64,000 nt of DNA, from assembly GCF_001441615.1 (NCBI RefSeq), contig NZ_LAXJ01000019.1, positions 1-64,000 of the forward strand, given 5' to 3'. Below the pieces are notes generated by a model, which searched no databases, was not told the DNA's origin, and saw nothing but the letters and a program-made list of their open reading frames with translations. The translations under genes were made by a program, and so were the position numbers. Shown here piece after piece: positions 16,681-25,749 of this stretch. The DNA is from Roseovarius atlanticus. GTDB taxonomy: Bacteria; Pseudomonadota; Alphaproteobacteria; Rhodobacterales; Rhodobacteraceae. Every line of letters starts with the position of its first letter. The stretch's first letter is position 1.

Positions 16681-17286
16681 TCAGTCGCACAGGCGCGTAT
16701 AGCTTTCGCGGCTGAAATCATAGCGTGAATTGATGCCGTAGGGCGACGTGTAACCGTCTGTATTTCCACGTGGTTCGCAGGTGTCGTCGCCCAGGGGGCA
16801 ATTCGGTGTGATCTGGGTGCGGGAGACCTGGCAGAAGACCTGTTCGCGGGTACGCGGCGTGGCGGCGGTGTCCTGGTCAAGGTCTATTTCGGTGAGATCG
16901 ATTAGGTGGCCGGCCTTGCGTCCGAAGCCGCGCGTCTCGAAGGTGAGAGGGGCGTCGAGGGTGAGCGTTTTCTGGTCGGCGAACCGTTGGTCCGCACTGT
17001 GCCAGACGTTGCCGTAATCGAAGCGCAGGCGGTAGGTGCCGGGCGGGACGAGCACGCGAAAGAACACGCCGCCGGTGATGTAGGCGGCGAGGGCGGGGTC
17101 GTCGGTTTCCGCGTTGTTCAGGGTGACGATGTAGTCCGCGCCGGGGGCGGTCTTGACTTGCAGGGGGAAGACGAGGGGTAGCCCCGTGCGGTTCCACATC
17201 AGGCCGGGGTCGGGCCGGTTCTCGGCGGCGCGGGTGACGCCGGAGAGCAGGCACAGAAGGACGGCGAGGGTGATGAGAGCGCGCAT
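16681..17286 (-). CDS. Secreted protein of unknown function
   Basis: A 201-residue protein with a clear signal peptide (MRALITLAVLLCLLSGVTRA). The mature part reads as a beta-rich domain (FFRVLVPPGTYRLRFDYGNV, residues about 75-94) followed by a Cys-containing, Tyr/Ser/Arg-rich C-terminus with four Cys (EQVFCQVS, PNCPLGDDTC, RLCD), probably two disulfides. I do not recognise the family. It ends 9 bases from the end of the ectC-like gene on the other strand. Confidence 0.65.
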   Translation of the reverse strand: MRALITLAVLLCLLSGVTRAAENRPDPGLMWNRTGLPLVFPLQVKTAPGADYIVTLNNAETDDPALAAYITGGVFFRVLVPPGTYRLRFDYGNVWHSADQRFADQKTLTLDAPLTFETRGFGRKAGHLIDLTEIDLDQDTAATPRTREQVFCQVSRTQITPNCPLGDDTCEPRGNTDGYTSPYGINSRYDFSRESYTRLCD

Positions 17287-17655
17287 GGGCTGTATCTAGG
17301 GCCTTGGACCGGGAAGGGCAAAGGCATGTGATGCGACTCGAAGGTTAATTGGCGTGAGTCCTCGAAAACCGCGTCGGTAAAGCGTCGGTATTCGAGCTGT
17401 ATCACGTCGGTGTCATTGTCCGGCACCCCAGATTGACGCACCGTGCGCTGCGGGGGCACAGATCAGAGCCGCCGGCCCGGGGACAGATGGCGTTCGGCGG
17501 CACGGATTGGCCGGATTTTTCCACGGACCTGCCTCATCCACTCCGCGTTAAGCCGTCATTAAGCCCGAAAGCATAGCATCGCGAAAAAGCGGCATGGCCG
17601 GATCTTTTGGCGCATCGGCGCGGTGGCGGTCCGGTGTTCGCAGAGGCACCAGGCA
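17287..17655. other. Intergenic region with a CtrA-like site
   Basis: About 370 bases between divergent genes, with no supported ORF. At 17548-17562 it contains TTAA, seven bases, TTAA, the full CtrA spacing. The rest shows no strong hairpin or repeat. Confidence 0.5.
17548..17562. promoter_or_regulatory. Candidate CtrA-binding site
   Basis: TTAAGCCGTCATTAA matches the CtrA half-site pair TTAA-N7-TTAA exactly. It lies 93 bases before the Hint-domain gene. CtrA in Rhodobacterales controls motility, surface and gene-transfer-agent genes; regulation here is inferred from the motif only. Confidence 0.45.
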
Positions 17656-18699
17656 ATGGCGACGATTTATGACCTGATCGAGGTCACGAGCATCAGCGCG
17701 AACACGACCTATTCGGAGGCGAATGGGAACCTGCTGGGCGTGGTCGACGGCGCCAACGGGCCGGAGTTGGACGACGGGGAGTTCGACGAGGGCGACCTGA
17801 TCTCGATAGGCGGGACGACCTATACGATCGACCTGATCCAGGAGCCGTCATCGTCGGGCAGTTTCCTCTTGGGCGACGGCAGCACGCGCAGCTTCAGCCC
17901 GCAAAACGAAGACAATCTGGATGTGATGTTCCTGACCGTGTCGAATGGCGGCACGACGCGGTATTTCATCCTGCCGAACGACAGTTACGGCGACCTGAAT
18001 TTCCAGTCGGTGACCACGGGTGGGATCACCGATGTGGGCGGCAGCGACGCGGCGGTCATCGGGACGACGGATGACGAGGTGAACGTGGTCTGTTTCGGCG
18101 CGGGCACGATGATCGCGGTGGCCGAGGACGCCGCGAGGCCGGTCGAGACGCTAAGCGCGGGCGACCTGGTGAGAACCGCCGATCACGGGGCGCGCCCGGT
18201 ACGCTGGATCGAGCATCACGCGATCAGTGCCGCGTCGCTGGCGCGTAACCCGCATGTGCGCCCGATCCGTATCTCGGCCGGGGCGCTGGGGCCGGGCCTG
18301 CCCGACGCGCCTTTGGTGGTGTCGCCGCAACACCGCATCTTGGTCAGGTCGAAAATCGCCGAGCGGATGTTCGGCCAGGCGGAAGTCCTGTTGCCGGCGA
18401 AGTTCCTGCTGGGCGTGACCGGGGTGGAACTGGATCCGCGCGAAGGCGGCGTGGACTATTACCACGTGGTGATGGACCGGCACGAGGTGCTGTTCGCCAA
18501 CGGTGTGGGCGCCGAGAGCCTGTATCGGGGGCAGGAAGCGATGAAGACGCTGCGCAGCGCCCAGAGCGCCGCGCTGGCGATGCTGGGGGCCAGCCGGACA
18601 GCGGCCAAGGGCGACGTGCCCGCGCGGCTGTTCGCGCAGGGCGGCCGGGGCCGGCGGCTGGTGGAGCGGCATATCAAGAACGCGCGGGCATTCGCGTAG
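17656..18699 (+). CDS. Hint-domain protein
   Basis: A 347-residue protein. Residues 1-140 are acidic, beta-rich and repeat-like (VDGANGPELDDGEFDEGDLI). A Hint_2-type domain starts at C146 (VVCFGAGTMIAV) and continues through SPQHRILV (223-230) and MDRHEVLFANGVGAESL (273-289). Hint domains are related to inteins and can self-cleave at the first Cys; in Rhodobacterales such proteins are usually exported together with RTX-like sequences. No signal peptide is seen. The ATG at 17656 was chosen because the protein then starts with MATIYDLIE; the C-terminus after about 300 is basic. Confidence 0.8.
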   Translation: MATIYDLIEVTSISANTTYSEANGNLLGVVDGANGPELDDGEFDEGDLISIGGTTYTIDLIQEPSSSGSFLLGDGSTRSFSPQNEDNLDVMFLTVSNGGTTRYFILPNDSYGDLNFQSVTTGGITDVGGSDAAVIGTTDDEVNVVCFGAGTMIAVAEDAARPVETLSAGDLVRTADHGARPVRWIEHHAISAASLARNPHVRPIRISAGALGPGLPDAPLVVSPQHRILVRSKIAERMFGQAEVLLPAKFLLGVTGVELDPREGGVDYYHVVMDRHEVLFANGVGAESLYRGQEAMKTLRSAQSAALAMLGASRTAAKGDVPARLFAQGGRGRRLVERHIKNARAFA

Positions 18700-18721
18700 G
18701 CGCGGACCGGGCGTATTGGGT

Positions 18722-18748
18722 GCGTGGTGGGTTTTCACCCACCCTACG
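18722..18748. repeat. GTGGGGT-type palindrome, copy 7
   Basis: GCGTGGTGGGT and ACCCACC arms around TTTC, followed by CTACG. It lies between the convergent ends of the Hint gene and the small ribbon-helix-helix gene. Confidence 0.8.
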
Positions 18749-18751
18749 GGC

Positions 18752-18994
18752 CTATTTGTCGGCGTCCCGTGTGCCGGAGCCTGAGGAGATCACGCCGAAA
18801 TCCTTCGATGCGGAGCCGCCGCCGGCGATGCTGAAATATCCTTCGGCGGCCAGACCGCGTTTCAAAAGCTCGCGCACGGCGGCGGCGCGGCTGGGCATGT
18901 GGGCCGCAAATCGCCAGTCGTCGAGCGCCTTGAGCTCGTCTTCCGAGATCATGACCTGCAATCTCTCGAGGCGTTTGGAACTGGAATTGGGCAT
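18752..18994 (-). CDS. Small ribbon-helix-helix-like protein
   Basis: The 80 residues have a predicted strand-helix-helix unit: LQVMISEDELKALDDWRF, then PSRAAAVRELLKRGLAAEGY, like the MetJ/Arc-type DNA-binding fold. The C-terminal 28 residues are Gly/Ser-rich and probably flexible. It may be a small transcription factor; no partner toxin gene is beside it, so a toxin-antitoxin role is not supported. Its target is unknown. Confidence 0.6.
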   Translation of the reverse strand: MPNSSSKRLERLQVMISEDELKALDDWRFAAHMPSRAAAVRELLKRGLAAEGYFSIAGGGSASKDFGVISSGSGTRDADK

Positions 18995-19144
18995 CGTCCG
19001 GTCCGTGCGTCCTGCAACGATCTTCTAAATAGCCTTTTGCCCAGAATAGTCAAAGTGAGGAGAATGCCAAGTTTGCTCATCTTGCTCATGTTACTGTTCT
19101 TATGGATTTTGATCATTATAAGGTCATGAAATCATTCGTAAATC

Positions 19145-19699
19145 ATGGTGCGCGCCATTATATTCGTGTCTATGAGACACTGCTCTGAACATGACGACCA
19201 AAGAACTGGATCCGACGACAGACTGCCGAATGAGGCGGGCGATTTCGCGCCCGTGACCCGGTCGGTGACGATGGGGGGCGCTGTGCCGGAACCGGGCGAG
19301 GCGGCGTCCGTCCTGCCCGGGATGGGCGCGCTGCGGCGTGTGCTGGTGGTCGAGGACGACGATTTCATCAGTGCCGACATTGCCTGCACGCTGGACGAGT
19401 CCGGGTTTAACGTGGCGGGCACCGCGCAGTCGCTGGGCGCCGCGATGCGTTTCGTGCGCGACAACACCGGACAGTTCGACTGTGCGCTTGTGGATATCGA
19501 CCTTGGCGGAGAGAGCTGTCAGCCGCTGGCGGCGTCCCTGGACGGGTTGAACGTGCCCTACCTGCTGGTCACGGCGCATAGCGAGGACGTGGTGCGCGAG
19601 CTGGGGTTCCGGGCGCCGGTGATCGAAAAGCCGTTCCAGGCCGTGCAACTTTCGAACAGGCTGTCCGGACTGTTCGTGCGAGAGCCGCAAGAGGCCTGA
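19145..19699 (+). CDS. Single-domain response regulator (receiver)
   Basis: The receiver domain covers about residues 64-180 of 184: acidic pair D71-D72 (VVEDDDFI), phosphoacceptor D117 (LVDIDLGG), T143 (LVTAHS) and K162 (IEKPF). No output domain follows, so it resembles CheY-like or Sma0114-type receivers that act through protein contacts. The N-terminal 60 residues look unstructured; the true start may be later, for example at 19172 (MRHCSEH) or 19271 (MGGAVPE). No histidine kinase is nearby. It ends just upstream of the rplO promoter. Confidence 0.8.
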   Translation: MVRAIIFVSMRHCSEHDDQRTGSDDRLPNEAGDFAPVTRSVTMGGAVPEPGEAASVLPGMGALRRVLVVEDDDFISADIACTLDESGFNVAGTAQSLGAAMRFVRDNTGQFDCALVDIDLGGESCQPLAASLDGLNVPYLLVTAHSEDVVRELGFRAPVIEKPFQAVQLSNRLSGLFVREPQEA

Positions 19700-19732
19700 C
19701 AGGGGGCGGATCACGGGCGCGGATATCGGCCC

Positions 19733-19858
19733 TTGATCGGCCGGCGCAACGGGTCTATACGCCCCCGGTGGTCAGACATGACCCGATTCACATGAACCAA
19801 GACATGCCGTGGTTGGCCCCATCGCTTCGGGGGTCACATCCGGCTTAGGAGAAGCGAC
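19733..19858 (+). promoter_or_regulatory. rplO promoter and leader hairpin
   Basis: TTGATC (19733-19738), 17-base spacer, TATACG (19756-19761), then CCCCC. A hairpin TGGCCCC (19814-19820) with GGGGTCA (19830-19836) has a TTCG-containing loop. The ribosome site TTAGGAGAAGCG follows. The layout is the same as for rplB, rpmC, secY and rpsM. Confidence 0.65.
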
Positions 19859-20332
19859 ATGAAACTGCATGAACTGCGCGACAACGACGGCGCAACCAAA
19901 CGCAAGAAACGCGTGGGCCGTGGCCCCGGCTCTGGCATGGGCAAGACCGCCGGCCGTGGTATCAAGGGTCAGAAATCCCGTTCGGGCGTGGCGATCAACG
20001 GCTATGAAGGCGGCCAGATGCCGCTTTATCAACGCTTGCCCAAGCGTGGCTTCAACAAGCCGAACCGCAAGAAATTCGCCGTGGTGAACCTGGGCCTGAT
20101 CCAGAAATTCGTCGATGCCAAGAAGATCGACGCCGGCCAGACCATCACCGAGGACACGCTGGTGGAAAGCGGCCTGGTGCGCCGCAAGCTGGACGGAATC
20201 CGCGTTCTGGCCAAGGGCGAGGTGTCGTCCAAGCTGACGCTGAACGTGACCGGCGCGTCGAAATCGGCCGTCGAAGCGGTTGAAAAAGCGGGCGGGTCGC
20301 TGAACGTGGCCAGCGCACAGGCGGCTGAATAA
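19859..20332 (+). CDS. rplO: 50S ribosomal protein L15
   Basis: Late-assembly 50S protein. The 157 residues start [20 protein letters not shown] with the Gly-rich N-terminal extension [20 protein letters not shown], typical of L15. It has its own promoter, since the third accessory island separates it from rpmD. Confidence 0.97.
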   Translation: MKLHELRDNDGATKRKKRVGRGPGSGMGKTAGRGIKGQKSRSGVAINGYEGGQMPLYQRLPKRGFNKPNRKKFAVVNLGLIQKFVDAKKIDAGQTITEDTLVESGLVRRKLDGIRVLAKGEVSSKLTLNVTGASKSAVEAVEKAGGSLNVASAQAAE

Positions 20333-20336
20333 GAGG

Positions 20337-20441
20337 TTGTGAGCGGGCGTCCCGCCCCTTACATACACCCCTAGTTTTCCTTATAAACGCCGCCTGGCCG
20401 GAAAACGGTTCGGGCGGCGTTTGCATAACAAAGAGATCCGC
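20337..20441 (+). promoter_or_regulatory. secY promoter and leader hairpin
   Basis: TTGTGA (20337-20342), 17-base spacer, TACATA (20360-20365), then CACCCC. The hairpin AAACGCCGCC (20385-20394) with GGCGGCGTTT (20413-20422) has 10 pairs and a small inner CCG/CGG stem. The 3' T tract is short. It may also end part of the rplO transcript. Confidence 0.6.
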
Positions 20442-21806
20442 ATGGTATCTGCAGCAGAACAAATGGCGGCGAACACGAGCTGGTCCGCCCTGGGCAAGGC
20501 CACCGAGCTTCGCAAGCGCATCTTCTTCACCATCGGCCTGCTTATCGTCTATCGGATCGGGACGTATATCCCGGTGCCGGGCATCGACGGGGCAGAGCTG
20601 CGCAACTTCATGGAAGGCGCGGCATCGTCGATCGGCGGGATGCTGTCGATGTTCACCGGCGGGGCGCTGGGGCGGATGGGCGTCTTTGCGCTGGGGATCA
20701 TGCCCTATATCTCGGCCTCGATCATCGTGCAGCTGATGACGGCGATGGTGCCGGCGCTGGAGCAGCTGAAGAAAGAGGGCGAGCAGGGGCGCAAGAAGAT
20801 CAACCAGTACACGCGCTATGGCACGGTGTTCCTGGCGACGCTGCAATCCTATGGTCTGGCCGCATCGCTTCAGGCGGGGGACCTGGCGTCGGATCCCGGG
20901 TTCTTCTTTATTGCAAGCTGCATGATCACGCTGGTCGGCGGCACGATGTTCCTGATGTGGCTGGGCGAGCAGATCACCGCGCGGGGCGTGGGCAACGGCA
21001 TTTCGCTGATCATCTTCGTGGGCATCATCGCCGAAGTGCCCGCCGCGCTGGCGCAGTTCTTTGCCAGCGGCCGGTCGGGCGCGATCAGCCCGGCGGTGAT
21101 CATCGGGGTGATCGTGATGGTCGTGGCGACGATCGCCTTCGTGGTGTTCATGGAGCGCAGCTTGCGCAAGATCCACATCCAGTACCCGCGCCGCCAGGTG
21201 GGGATGAAGGTCTATGACGGCGGGTCAAGCCACCTGCCGGTAAAGGTGAACCCGGCGGGCGTGATCCCGGCGATCTTTGCCTCGTCGCTGCTGCTGCTGC
21301 CCGCCACGGTCAGCACCTTTTCGGGCAGCGACACGGGGCCGTTCATGTCGACCCTGCTGGCCTATTTCGGGCCCGGGCAGCCGCTTTACCTGGTGTTTTT
21401 CACGGTGATGATCGTGTTCTTCGCCTATTTTTACACCTACAACGTGGCGTTCAAACCCGATGACGTGGCCGACAACCTGAAGAACCAGAACGGCTTCGTG
21501 CCCGGCATCCGGCCCGGCAAGAAGACGGCGGAATACCTGGAATACGTGGTGACGCGGATCCTGGTGCTGGGCTCGGCTTACCTTGCGGCAGTTTGTCTCC
21601 TTCCGGAAATCCTGCGTGGACAGTTCGCCATACCTTTCTATTTTGGCGGCACCTCGGTCCTGATCGTGGTATCGGTGACCATGGACACGATCCAGCAGGT
21701 CCAGTCGCATCTTCTGGCGCACCAGTACGAGGGCCTGATCGAGAAGTCGCAGCTAAGCGGCAAGGGCCGTAAACGGTCGCGCAGAAAAGGGACAGGACGT
21801 CGATGA
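20442..21806 (+). CDS. secY: Protein translocase subunit SecY
   Basis: Channel subunit of the SecYEG translocon, inner membrane, with the usual ten transmembrane segments over 454 residues. Recognised segments include the plug region near [20 protein letters not shown] and the [12 protein letters not shown] and [14 protein letters not shown] stretches. The start [14 protein letters not shown] at 20442 is preferred over an in-frame upstream ATG at 20421. The end overlaps adk as ATGA. Confidence 0.97.
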   Translation: MVSAAEQMAANTSWSALGKATELRKRIFFTIGLLIVYRIGTYIPVPGIDGAELRNFMEGAASSIGGMLSMFTGGALGRMGVFALGIMPYISASIIVQLMTAMVPALEQLKKEGEQGRKKINQYTRYGTVFLATLQSYGLAASLQAGDLASDPGFFFIASCMITLVGGTMFLMWLGEQITARGVGNGISLIIFVGIIAEVPAALAQFFASGRSGAISPAVIIGVIVMVVATIAFVVFMERSLRKIHIQYPRRQVGMKVYDGGSSHLPVKVNPAGVIPAIFASSLLLLPATVSTFSGSDTGPFMSTLLAYFGPGQPLYLVFFTVMIVFFAYFYTYNVAFKPDDVADNLKNQNGFVPGIRPGKKTAEYLEYVVTRILVLGSAYLAAVCLLPEILRGQFAIPFYFGGTSVLIVVSVTMDTIQQVQSHLLAHQYEGLIEKSQLSGKGRKRSRRKGTGRR

Positions 21807-22447
21807 ATATCATACTTCTCGGACCGCCGGGGGCCGGTAAAGGCACGCAAGCACATATCCTGGTCGAGGAGCGGGGCATGACCCAGCTATCGACCGGCGA
21901 CATGCTGCGCGAGGCCAAGGACAGCGGCACCGAGATGGGCAAGGTCGTGGCCGACGTGATGGCCCGTGGCGACCTTGTGACGGACGAGATCGTGATCGGC
22001 CTCATTCGCGAGAAGATCAACGGCGAGAATGGCGGTGGCTTCATTTTCGACGGCTTTCCGCGCACGCTGGCCCAGGCCGACGCGCTGGCCGAACTGCTGG
22101 CTGAGACCGGCCAGACGCTGGATGCGGTCGTCGAAATGCGGGTGGACGACGAGGCGCTGGTGCAGCGCATCACGGCCCGGTCGACCTGCGGCAATTGCGG
22201 GGCGGTCTATAACGACATCACCAAGCCCTGGCCCGAAGATGGCAAATGCGCCAATTGCGGCTCGACCGAGGTGAAGCGGCGGGCGGACGACAACGAGGAC
22301 AGCCTCAAGCAGCGGCTGATGGAATACTACAAGAAGACCTCGCCGCTGATCGGCTATTACTATGCCAAGGGCGACCTGGAGACGATCGACGGGCTAGGCG
22401 AGATCGACGAGGTGAAGGCCCGCATCGCGGGAGCGCTCAAGGGCTGA
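21803..22447 (+). CDS. adk: Adenylate kinase
   Basis: Interconverts ATP plus AMP with two ADP. The P-loop is [10 protein letters not shown] at residues 7-16; the DGFPRT segment is at 83-88. The LID carries a four-Cys zinc site, C129, C132, C149 and C152, as in Gram-positive and many alphaproteobacterial enzymes but not E. coli. It has 214 residues and is translationally coupled to secY, a common arrangement. Confidence 0.97.
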   Translation: MNIILLGPPGAGKGTQAHILVEERGMTQLSTGDMLREAKDSGTEMGKVVADVMARGDLVTDEIVIGLIREKINGENGGGFIFDGFPRTLAQADALAELLAETGQTLDAVVEMRVDDEALVQRITARSTCGNCGAVYNDITKPWPEDGKCANCGSTEVKRRADDNEDSLKQRLMEYYKKTSPLIGYYYAKGDLETIDGLGEIDEVKARIAGALKG

Positions 22448-22525
22448 ACGCCATCTGCGCGGCCCCGCTGAAGAGCCTTTATTCCTTGGGATTTCGCCGA
22501 CAGGCACAATTCTCTTGACAGAGGG

Positions 22526-22708
22526 TTGACGCCTCGGGCGATTGCTTCTAGACGACACCATCTCTGACGAGAACATGATTCCCGCGCGGGTCGCGCCCGC
22601 CTAAGAATCGATCACCTGAATTCAGCTGCGGCCCGGAGCAATCGCCTCGGGCCTACGTTGTGAAAAAAGGGTCTGGAGCTACGGACCCGCAACGAAAGGA
22701 CATGACAC
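22526..22708 (+). promoter_or_regulatory. rpsM promoter and leader hairpin
   Basis: TTGACG (22526-22531), 17-base spacer, TAGACG (22549-22554), then ACACC. The hairpin GGCCCGG (22630-22636) with TCGGGCC (22647-22653) lies about 70 bases into the leader. A second TTGACA at 22515-22520 has no matching -10 box. The leader is about 150 bases long and could hold an S4- or S13-type control site, but no such structure was identified. Confidence 0.6.
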
Positions 22709-23077
22709 GTGGCACGTATCGCCGGCGTAAATATCCCGACCCACAAGCGGGTCCCGATCGCCCTGACCTACATCACCGGAATCGGCCAATCCTCGGCCAA
22801 GGCCATCTGCGAGGCCGTCAATATCGACCTGACCCGCCGGGTCAACGAGCTGAGCGACACCGAAGTGGTCGCCATGCGCGAGCATATCGACGCCAACTAC
22901 ATGGTCGAAGGCGACCTGCGCCGCGAAGTGCAGATGAACATCAAGCGCCTGATGGACCTTGGCTGCTATCGCGGTCTGCGCCATCGCCGCAACCTTCCCG
23001 TTCGCGGTCAGCGCACGCATACCAATGCGCGCACCCGCAAAGGCCCGGCGAAACCCATCGCCGGCAAGAAGAAGTAA
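22709..23077 (+). CDS. rpsM: 30S ribosomal protein S13
   Basis: 30S head protein contacting the P-site tRNA and the 50S subunit. The 122 residues start with GTG at 22709 ([20 protein letters not shown]), 8 bases after AAAGGA; the ATG at 22702 is out of frame. It is the first gene of the alpha-type operon. Confidence 0.97.
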   Translation: MARIAGVNIPTHKRVPIALTYITGIGQSSAKAICEAVNIDLTRRVNELSDTEVVAMREHIDANYMVEGDLRREVQMNIKRLMDLGCYRGLRHRRNLPVRGQRTHTNARTRKGPAKPIAGKKK

Positions 23078-23092
23078 GGGAGGGCAGAACCA

Positions 23093-23482
23093 ATGGCACG
23101 AGATACCCGCCGGACCAAGAAAAAGGTCTCGAAGAACATCGCCACGGGCGTGGCGCATGTGAACAGCTCGTTCAACAACACCAAGATCCTGATCTCGGAC
23201 GTGCAGGGCAACGCGATCGCGTGGTCCTCGGCCGGTACGATGGGCTTCAAGGGGTCGCGCAAGTCGACGCCCTATGCCGCCCAGATGGCCGCCGAAGATG
23301 CCGGCCGCAAGGCGCAGGAACACGGCATGAAGACGCTGGAAGTCGAAGTGCAGGGGCCCGGGTCGGGCCGCGAGAGCGCGCTGCGCGCCCTGGCTGCCGT
23401 CGGCTTCAACATCACGTCCATTCGCGACGTGACGCCGATTGCCCACAATGGTTGCCGCCCGCCGAAGCGTCGCCGGGTCTGA
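23093..23482 (+). CDS. rpsK: 30S ribosomal protein S11
   Basis: 30S platform protein. The 129 residues include [20 protein letters not shown] and the C-terminal [18 protein letters not shown], both invariant in S11. rpsD, which follows rpsK in E. coli, is absent, as in other alphaproteobacteria. Confidence 0.97.
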   Translation: MARDTRRTKKKVSKNIATGVAHVNSSFNNTKILISDVQGNAIAWSSAGTMGFKGSRKSTPYAAQMAAEDAGRKAQEHGMKTLEVEVQGPGSGRESALRALAAVGFNITSIRDVTPIAHNGCRPPKRRRV

Positions 23483-23495
23483 GACCGATTTTCTG

Positions 23496-23530
23496 GGTGG
23501 GGCCGCGTGAGTTTTCACGGCCCCATTCCG
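23496..23530 (+). promoter_or_regulatory. Stem-loop between rpsK and rpoA
   Basis: GGGGCC with GGCCCC, plus an inner GTGA with TCAC (two-base bulge), in the 117-base gap. It is followed by ATTCCGTTATTTTG, a weak T tract. It could attenuate or process the transcript between S11 and RNA polymerase alpha. Confidence 0.45.
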
Positions 23531-23599
23531 TTATTTTGAAACCTCGAGCGTCTCGGAGGCCTGTGGACATGGGGCCGGGGACAAGGATGGAGGGACCGC

Positions 23600-24616
23600 A
23601 TGATCCATAAGAACTGGGCAGAATTGATCAAGCCGACGCAGCTTGAGGTGAAGCCGGGCAACGACCCGCTGCGCCAGGCGACCGTCGTGGCCGAACCGCT
23701 GGAGCGCGGCTTTGGCCTGACGATGGGCAACGCGCTGCGCCGCGTTCTGTTGTCGAGCCTTCAGGGCGCGGCCATCACCAGCGTGCAGATCGACAACGTG
23801 CTGCACGAGTTTTCCAGCATTGCCGGTGTCCGTGAAGACGTGACAGACGTCGTGCTGAACCTCAAGGGTGTCGCGATCCGCATGGAAGTCGAAGGGCCCA
23901 AGCGCCTGTCGATCTCGGCCAAGGGGCCGGGCGTTGTGACCGCGGGTGACATCGCCGACAGCGCGGGCATCGAGATCCTGAACAAGGAACATGTGATCTG
24001 CCACCTCGACGAGGGTGCGGACCTGTTCATGGAACTGACCGTGAACCAGGGCAAGGGCTATGTCGCCGCCGACAAGAACAAGCCGGAAGACGCGCCGATC
24101 GGCCTGATCGCCATCGACGCGATCTATTCGCCGGTCGTCAAGGTCAGCTATGACGTGCAGCCCACGCGCGAAGGCCAGGTTCTGGACTATGACAAGCTGA
24201 CGATGAAGCTGACGACCGATGGCTCGCTGACGCCGGAAGACGCCGTGGCCTTTGCCGCGCGTATCCTGCAGGACCAGCTGTCGATCTTCGTGAACTTCGA
24301 AGAGCCGGAATCGGCGCAGCGTCAGGACGACGACGACGGCCTGGAGTTCAACCCGCTGCTGCTGAAGAAAGTGGACGAGCTGGAGCTGTCGGTGCGGTCG
24401 GCCAACTGCCTGAAGAACGACAACATCGTCTATATCGGTGATCTGATCCAGAAGACCGAAGCCGAGATGCTGCGCACGCCGAACTTTGGCCGCAAGTCCT
24501 TGAACGAGATCAAGGAAGTGCTGTCGGGCATGGGGCTGCATCTGGGCATGGATGTCGAGGACTGGCCGCCGGACAACATCGAGGACCTGGCGAAGAAGTT
24601 CGAAGACCAGTTTTAA
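23600..24616 (+). CDS. rpoA: DNA-directed RNA polymerase subunit alpha
   Basis: The alpha dimer is the assembly platform of RNA polymerase; its C-terminal domain binds UP elements and activators. The 338 residues contain the N-terminal domain ([20 protein letters not shown], about 34-53) and the C-terminal domain ([20 protein letters not shown], about 266-285). The ribosome site GGAGGG lies 6 bases before the ATG at 23600. Confidence 0.98.
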   Translation: MIHKNWAELIKPTQLEVKPGNDPLRQATVVAEPLERGFGLTMGNALRRVLLSSLQGAAITSVQIDNVLHEFSSIAGVREDVTDVVLNLKGVAIRMEVEGPKRLSISAKGPGVVTAGDIADSAGIEILNKEHVICHLDEGADLFMELTVNQGKGYVAADKNKPEDAPIGLIAIDAIYSPVVKVSYDVQPTREGQVLDYDKLTMKLTTDGSLTPEDAVAFAARILQDQLSIFVNFEEPESAQRQDDDDGLEFNPLLLKKVDELELSVRSANCLKNDNIVYIGDLIQKTEAEMLRTPNFGRKSLNEIKEVLSGMGLHLGMDVEDWPPDNIEDLAKKFEDQF

Positions 24617-24618
24617 TC

Positions 24619-24644
24619 GGGGTGGGGTGAAACCCCACCCTACG
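24619..24644. repeat. GTGGGGT-type palindrome, copy 8
   Basis: GGTGGGGT and ACCCCACC around GAA, with CTACG. It starts two bases after the rpoA stop, inside the rpoA-rplQ gap of an operon, so the hairpin would be in the mRNA. Confidence 0.85.
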
Positions 24645-24785
24645 GGTTGCCCGCCCCAGGGCGGACAACTTTCGGGTGACGCGCCGCTTTCCAAGCGACG
24701 CTTACCCCAAGGAGAGCCGGTGACACGCATCGCCGGCCGGACAAAGCAAAAACGCCCGTAGAGGGCACCAAATGGAGTAAGACAC

Positions 24786-25214
24786 ATGCGTCACGCACGA
24801 GGCTATCGCCGCCTGAACCGCACCCACGAGCACCGCAAGGCGCTGTGGGCGAACATGGCCGGCTCGCTGATTGAACACGAACAGATCAAGACCACCCTGC
24901 CGAAAGCCAAGGAGCTGAAGCGCGTGGTGGAAAAGCTGGTCACGCTGGGCAAGCGCGGGGACGTTCATGCCCGCCGCCAGGCTGCCGCGCAACTGAAGCA
25001 GGACATGCATGTCGAAAAGCTCTTTGACGTGCTGGGCCCGCGCTACAAGGAGCGTCAGGGCGGGTATGTCCGCGTGCTGAAGGCCGGTTTCCGGTATGGT
25101 GACATGGCGCCGATGGCGATCATCGAATTCGTCGAGCGCGACCGCGACGCCAAGGGCGCCGCCGACAAGGCCCGCGTCGCCGCCGAGGACATGGACGGGG
25201 ACGACGAGGCATAA
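24786..25214 (+). CDS. rplQ: 50S ribosomal protein L17
   Basis: Tunnel-exit protein. The 142 residues begin [20 protein letters not shown], the L17 signature. A 169-base gap follows rpoA. It is the last ribosomal gene and is followed by a strong terminator. Confidence 0.97.
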   Translation: MRHARGYRRLNRTHEHRKALWANMAGSLIEHEQIKTTLPKAKELKRVVEKLVTLGKRGDVHARRQAAAQLKQDMHVEKLFDVLGPRYKERQGGYVRVLKAGFRYGDMAPMAIIEFVERDRDAKGAADKARVAAEDMDGDDEA

Positions 25215-25239
25215 GCCCCGCTTCCCCCGACTGGGCATG

Positions 25240-25273
25240 AAAAACGCCGCCGGAGATGTCCGGCGGCGTTTTT
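25240..25273. terminator. Bidirectional terminator between rplQ and the convergent gene
   Basis: AAAAACGCCGCCGGA (25240-25254) pairs fully with TCCGGCGGCGTTTTT (25259-25273) around GATG. A runs on the left and T runs on the right serve both strands. Confidence 0.92.
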
Positions 25274-25293
25274 GCGTCTGTGATCTTTTGCGG

Positions 25294-25749
25294 TCAGGAC
25301 GCCTCGAGCTCTTTCTTGACCAGCTTCTCGATCTCGTCGACGGGATGGCCCGCGAGGTTCTTGGGAATCTCGCTAACCACTTTCGACGTGACCTCCTTGT
25401 GCATGTCGTCGCGCAGGTGGCCCAGCACCTTGGGCGCGGCGACGAGGATCAGGCGGTCATATTCGCCTTTGTGGGCCGCATCGTAAAGGATGTCGGACAG
25501 GTCGGCGGCGAAGCGTTCCTTTTGCAGCTCGTGCCAGTCGGTGTCGTCCAGTGCCGACATTTGCTGGACCCCGGTGTCCTGCATCCGGCCCGGGCGGTTG
25601 GCCGATTGCTCGATATCCGAGGGATTGTCCTGTTCCTCGGTGTCCATGACCTCGAAATTGGGGTCCTGGTGGTCGGTGAGGTTGCGCAGGAAAAGCGCCT
25701 TTTCACTGTCGGTGACCACGACCCAGGTGCCGTGCTTGAGCTCAGTCAT
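25294..25749 (-). CDS. Host-attachment family protein (eRF1-like fold)
   Basis: A 151-residue protein (MTELKHGTWVVVTDSEKALF...), of the family named after an Agrobacterium protein required for host cell attachment (PF10116). The segment YDRLILVAAPKVLGHLRDDM is typical. The fold is related to peptide chain release factor eRF1 and ribosome-associated Baf-type proteins, so a translation or stress role is as likely as attachment. Its start overlaps the end of the next gene by 8 bases, giving a two-gene unit. Confidence 0.75.
   Translation of the reverse strand: MTELKHGTWVVVTDSEKALFLRNLTDHQDPNFEVMDTEEQDNPSDIEQSANRPGRMQDTGVQQMSALDDTDWHELQKERFAADLSDILYDAAHKGEYDRLILVAAPKVLGHLRDDMHKEVTSKVVSEIPKNLAGHPVDEIEKLVKKELEAS

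Noticed and set aside
18752-18994. Antitoxin of a toxin-antitoxin pair
   Set aside because: The ribbon-helix-helix fold would suit an antitoxin, but there is no small toxin gene on either side.
22515-22520. TTGACA as the -35 box of the rpsM promoter
   Set aside because: It matches consensus better than TTGACG at 22526, but no -10-like sequence lies 16-18 bases downstream, while the second box is followed by TAGACG at exactly 17.
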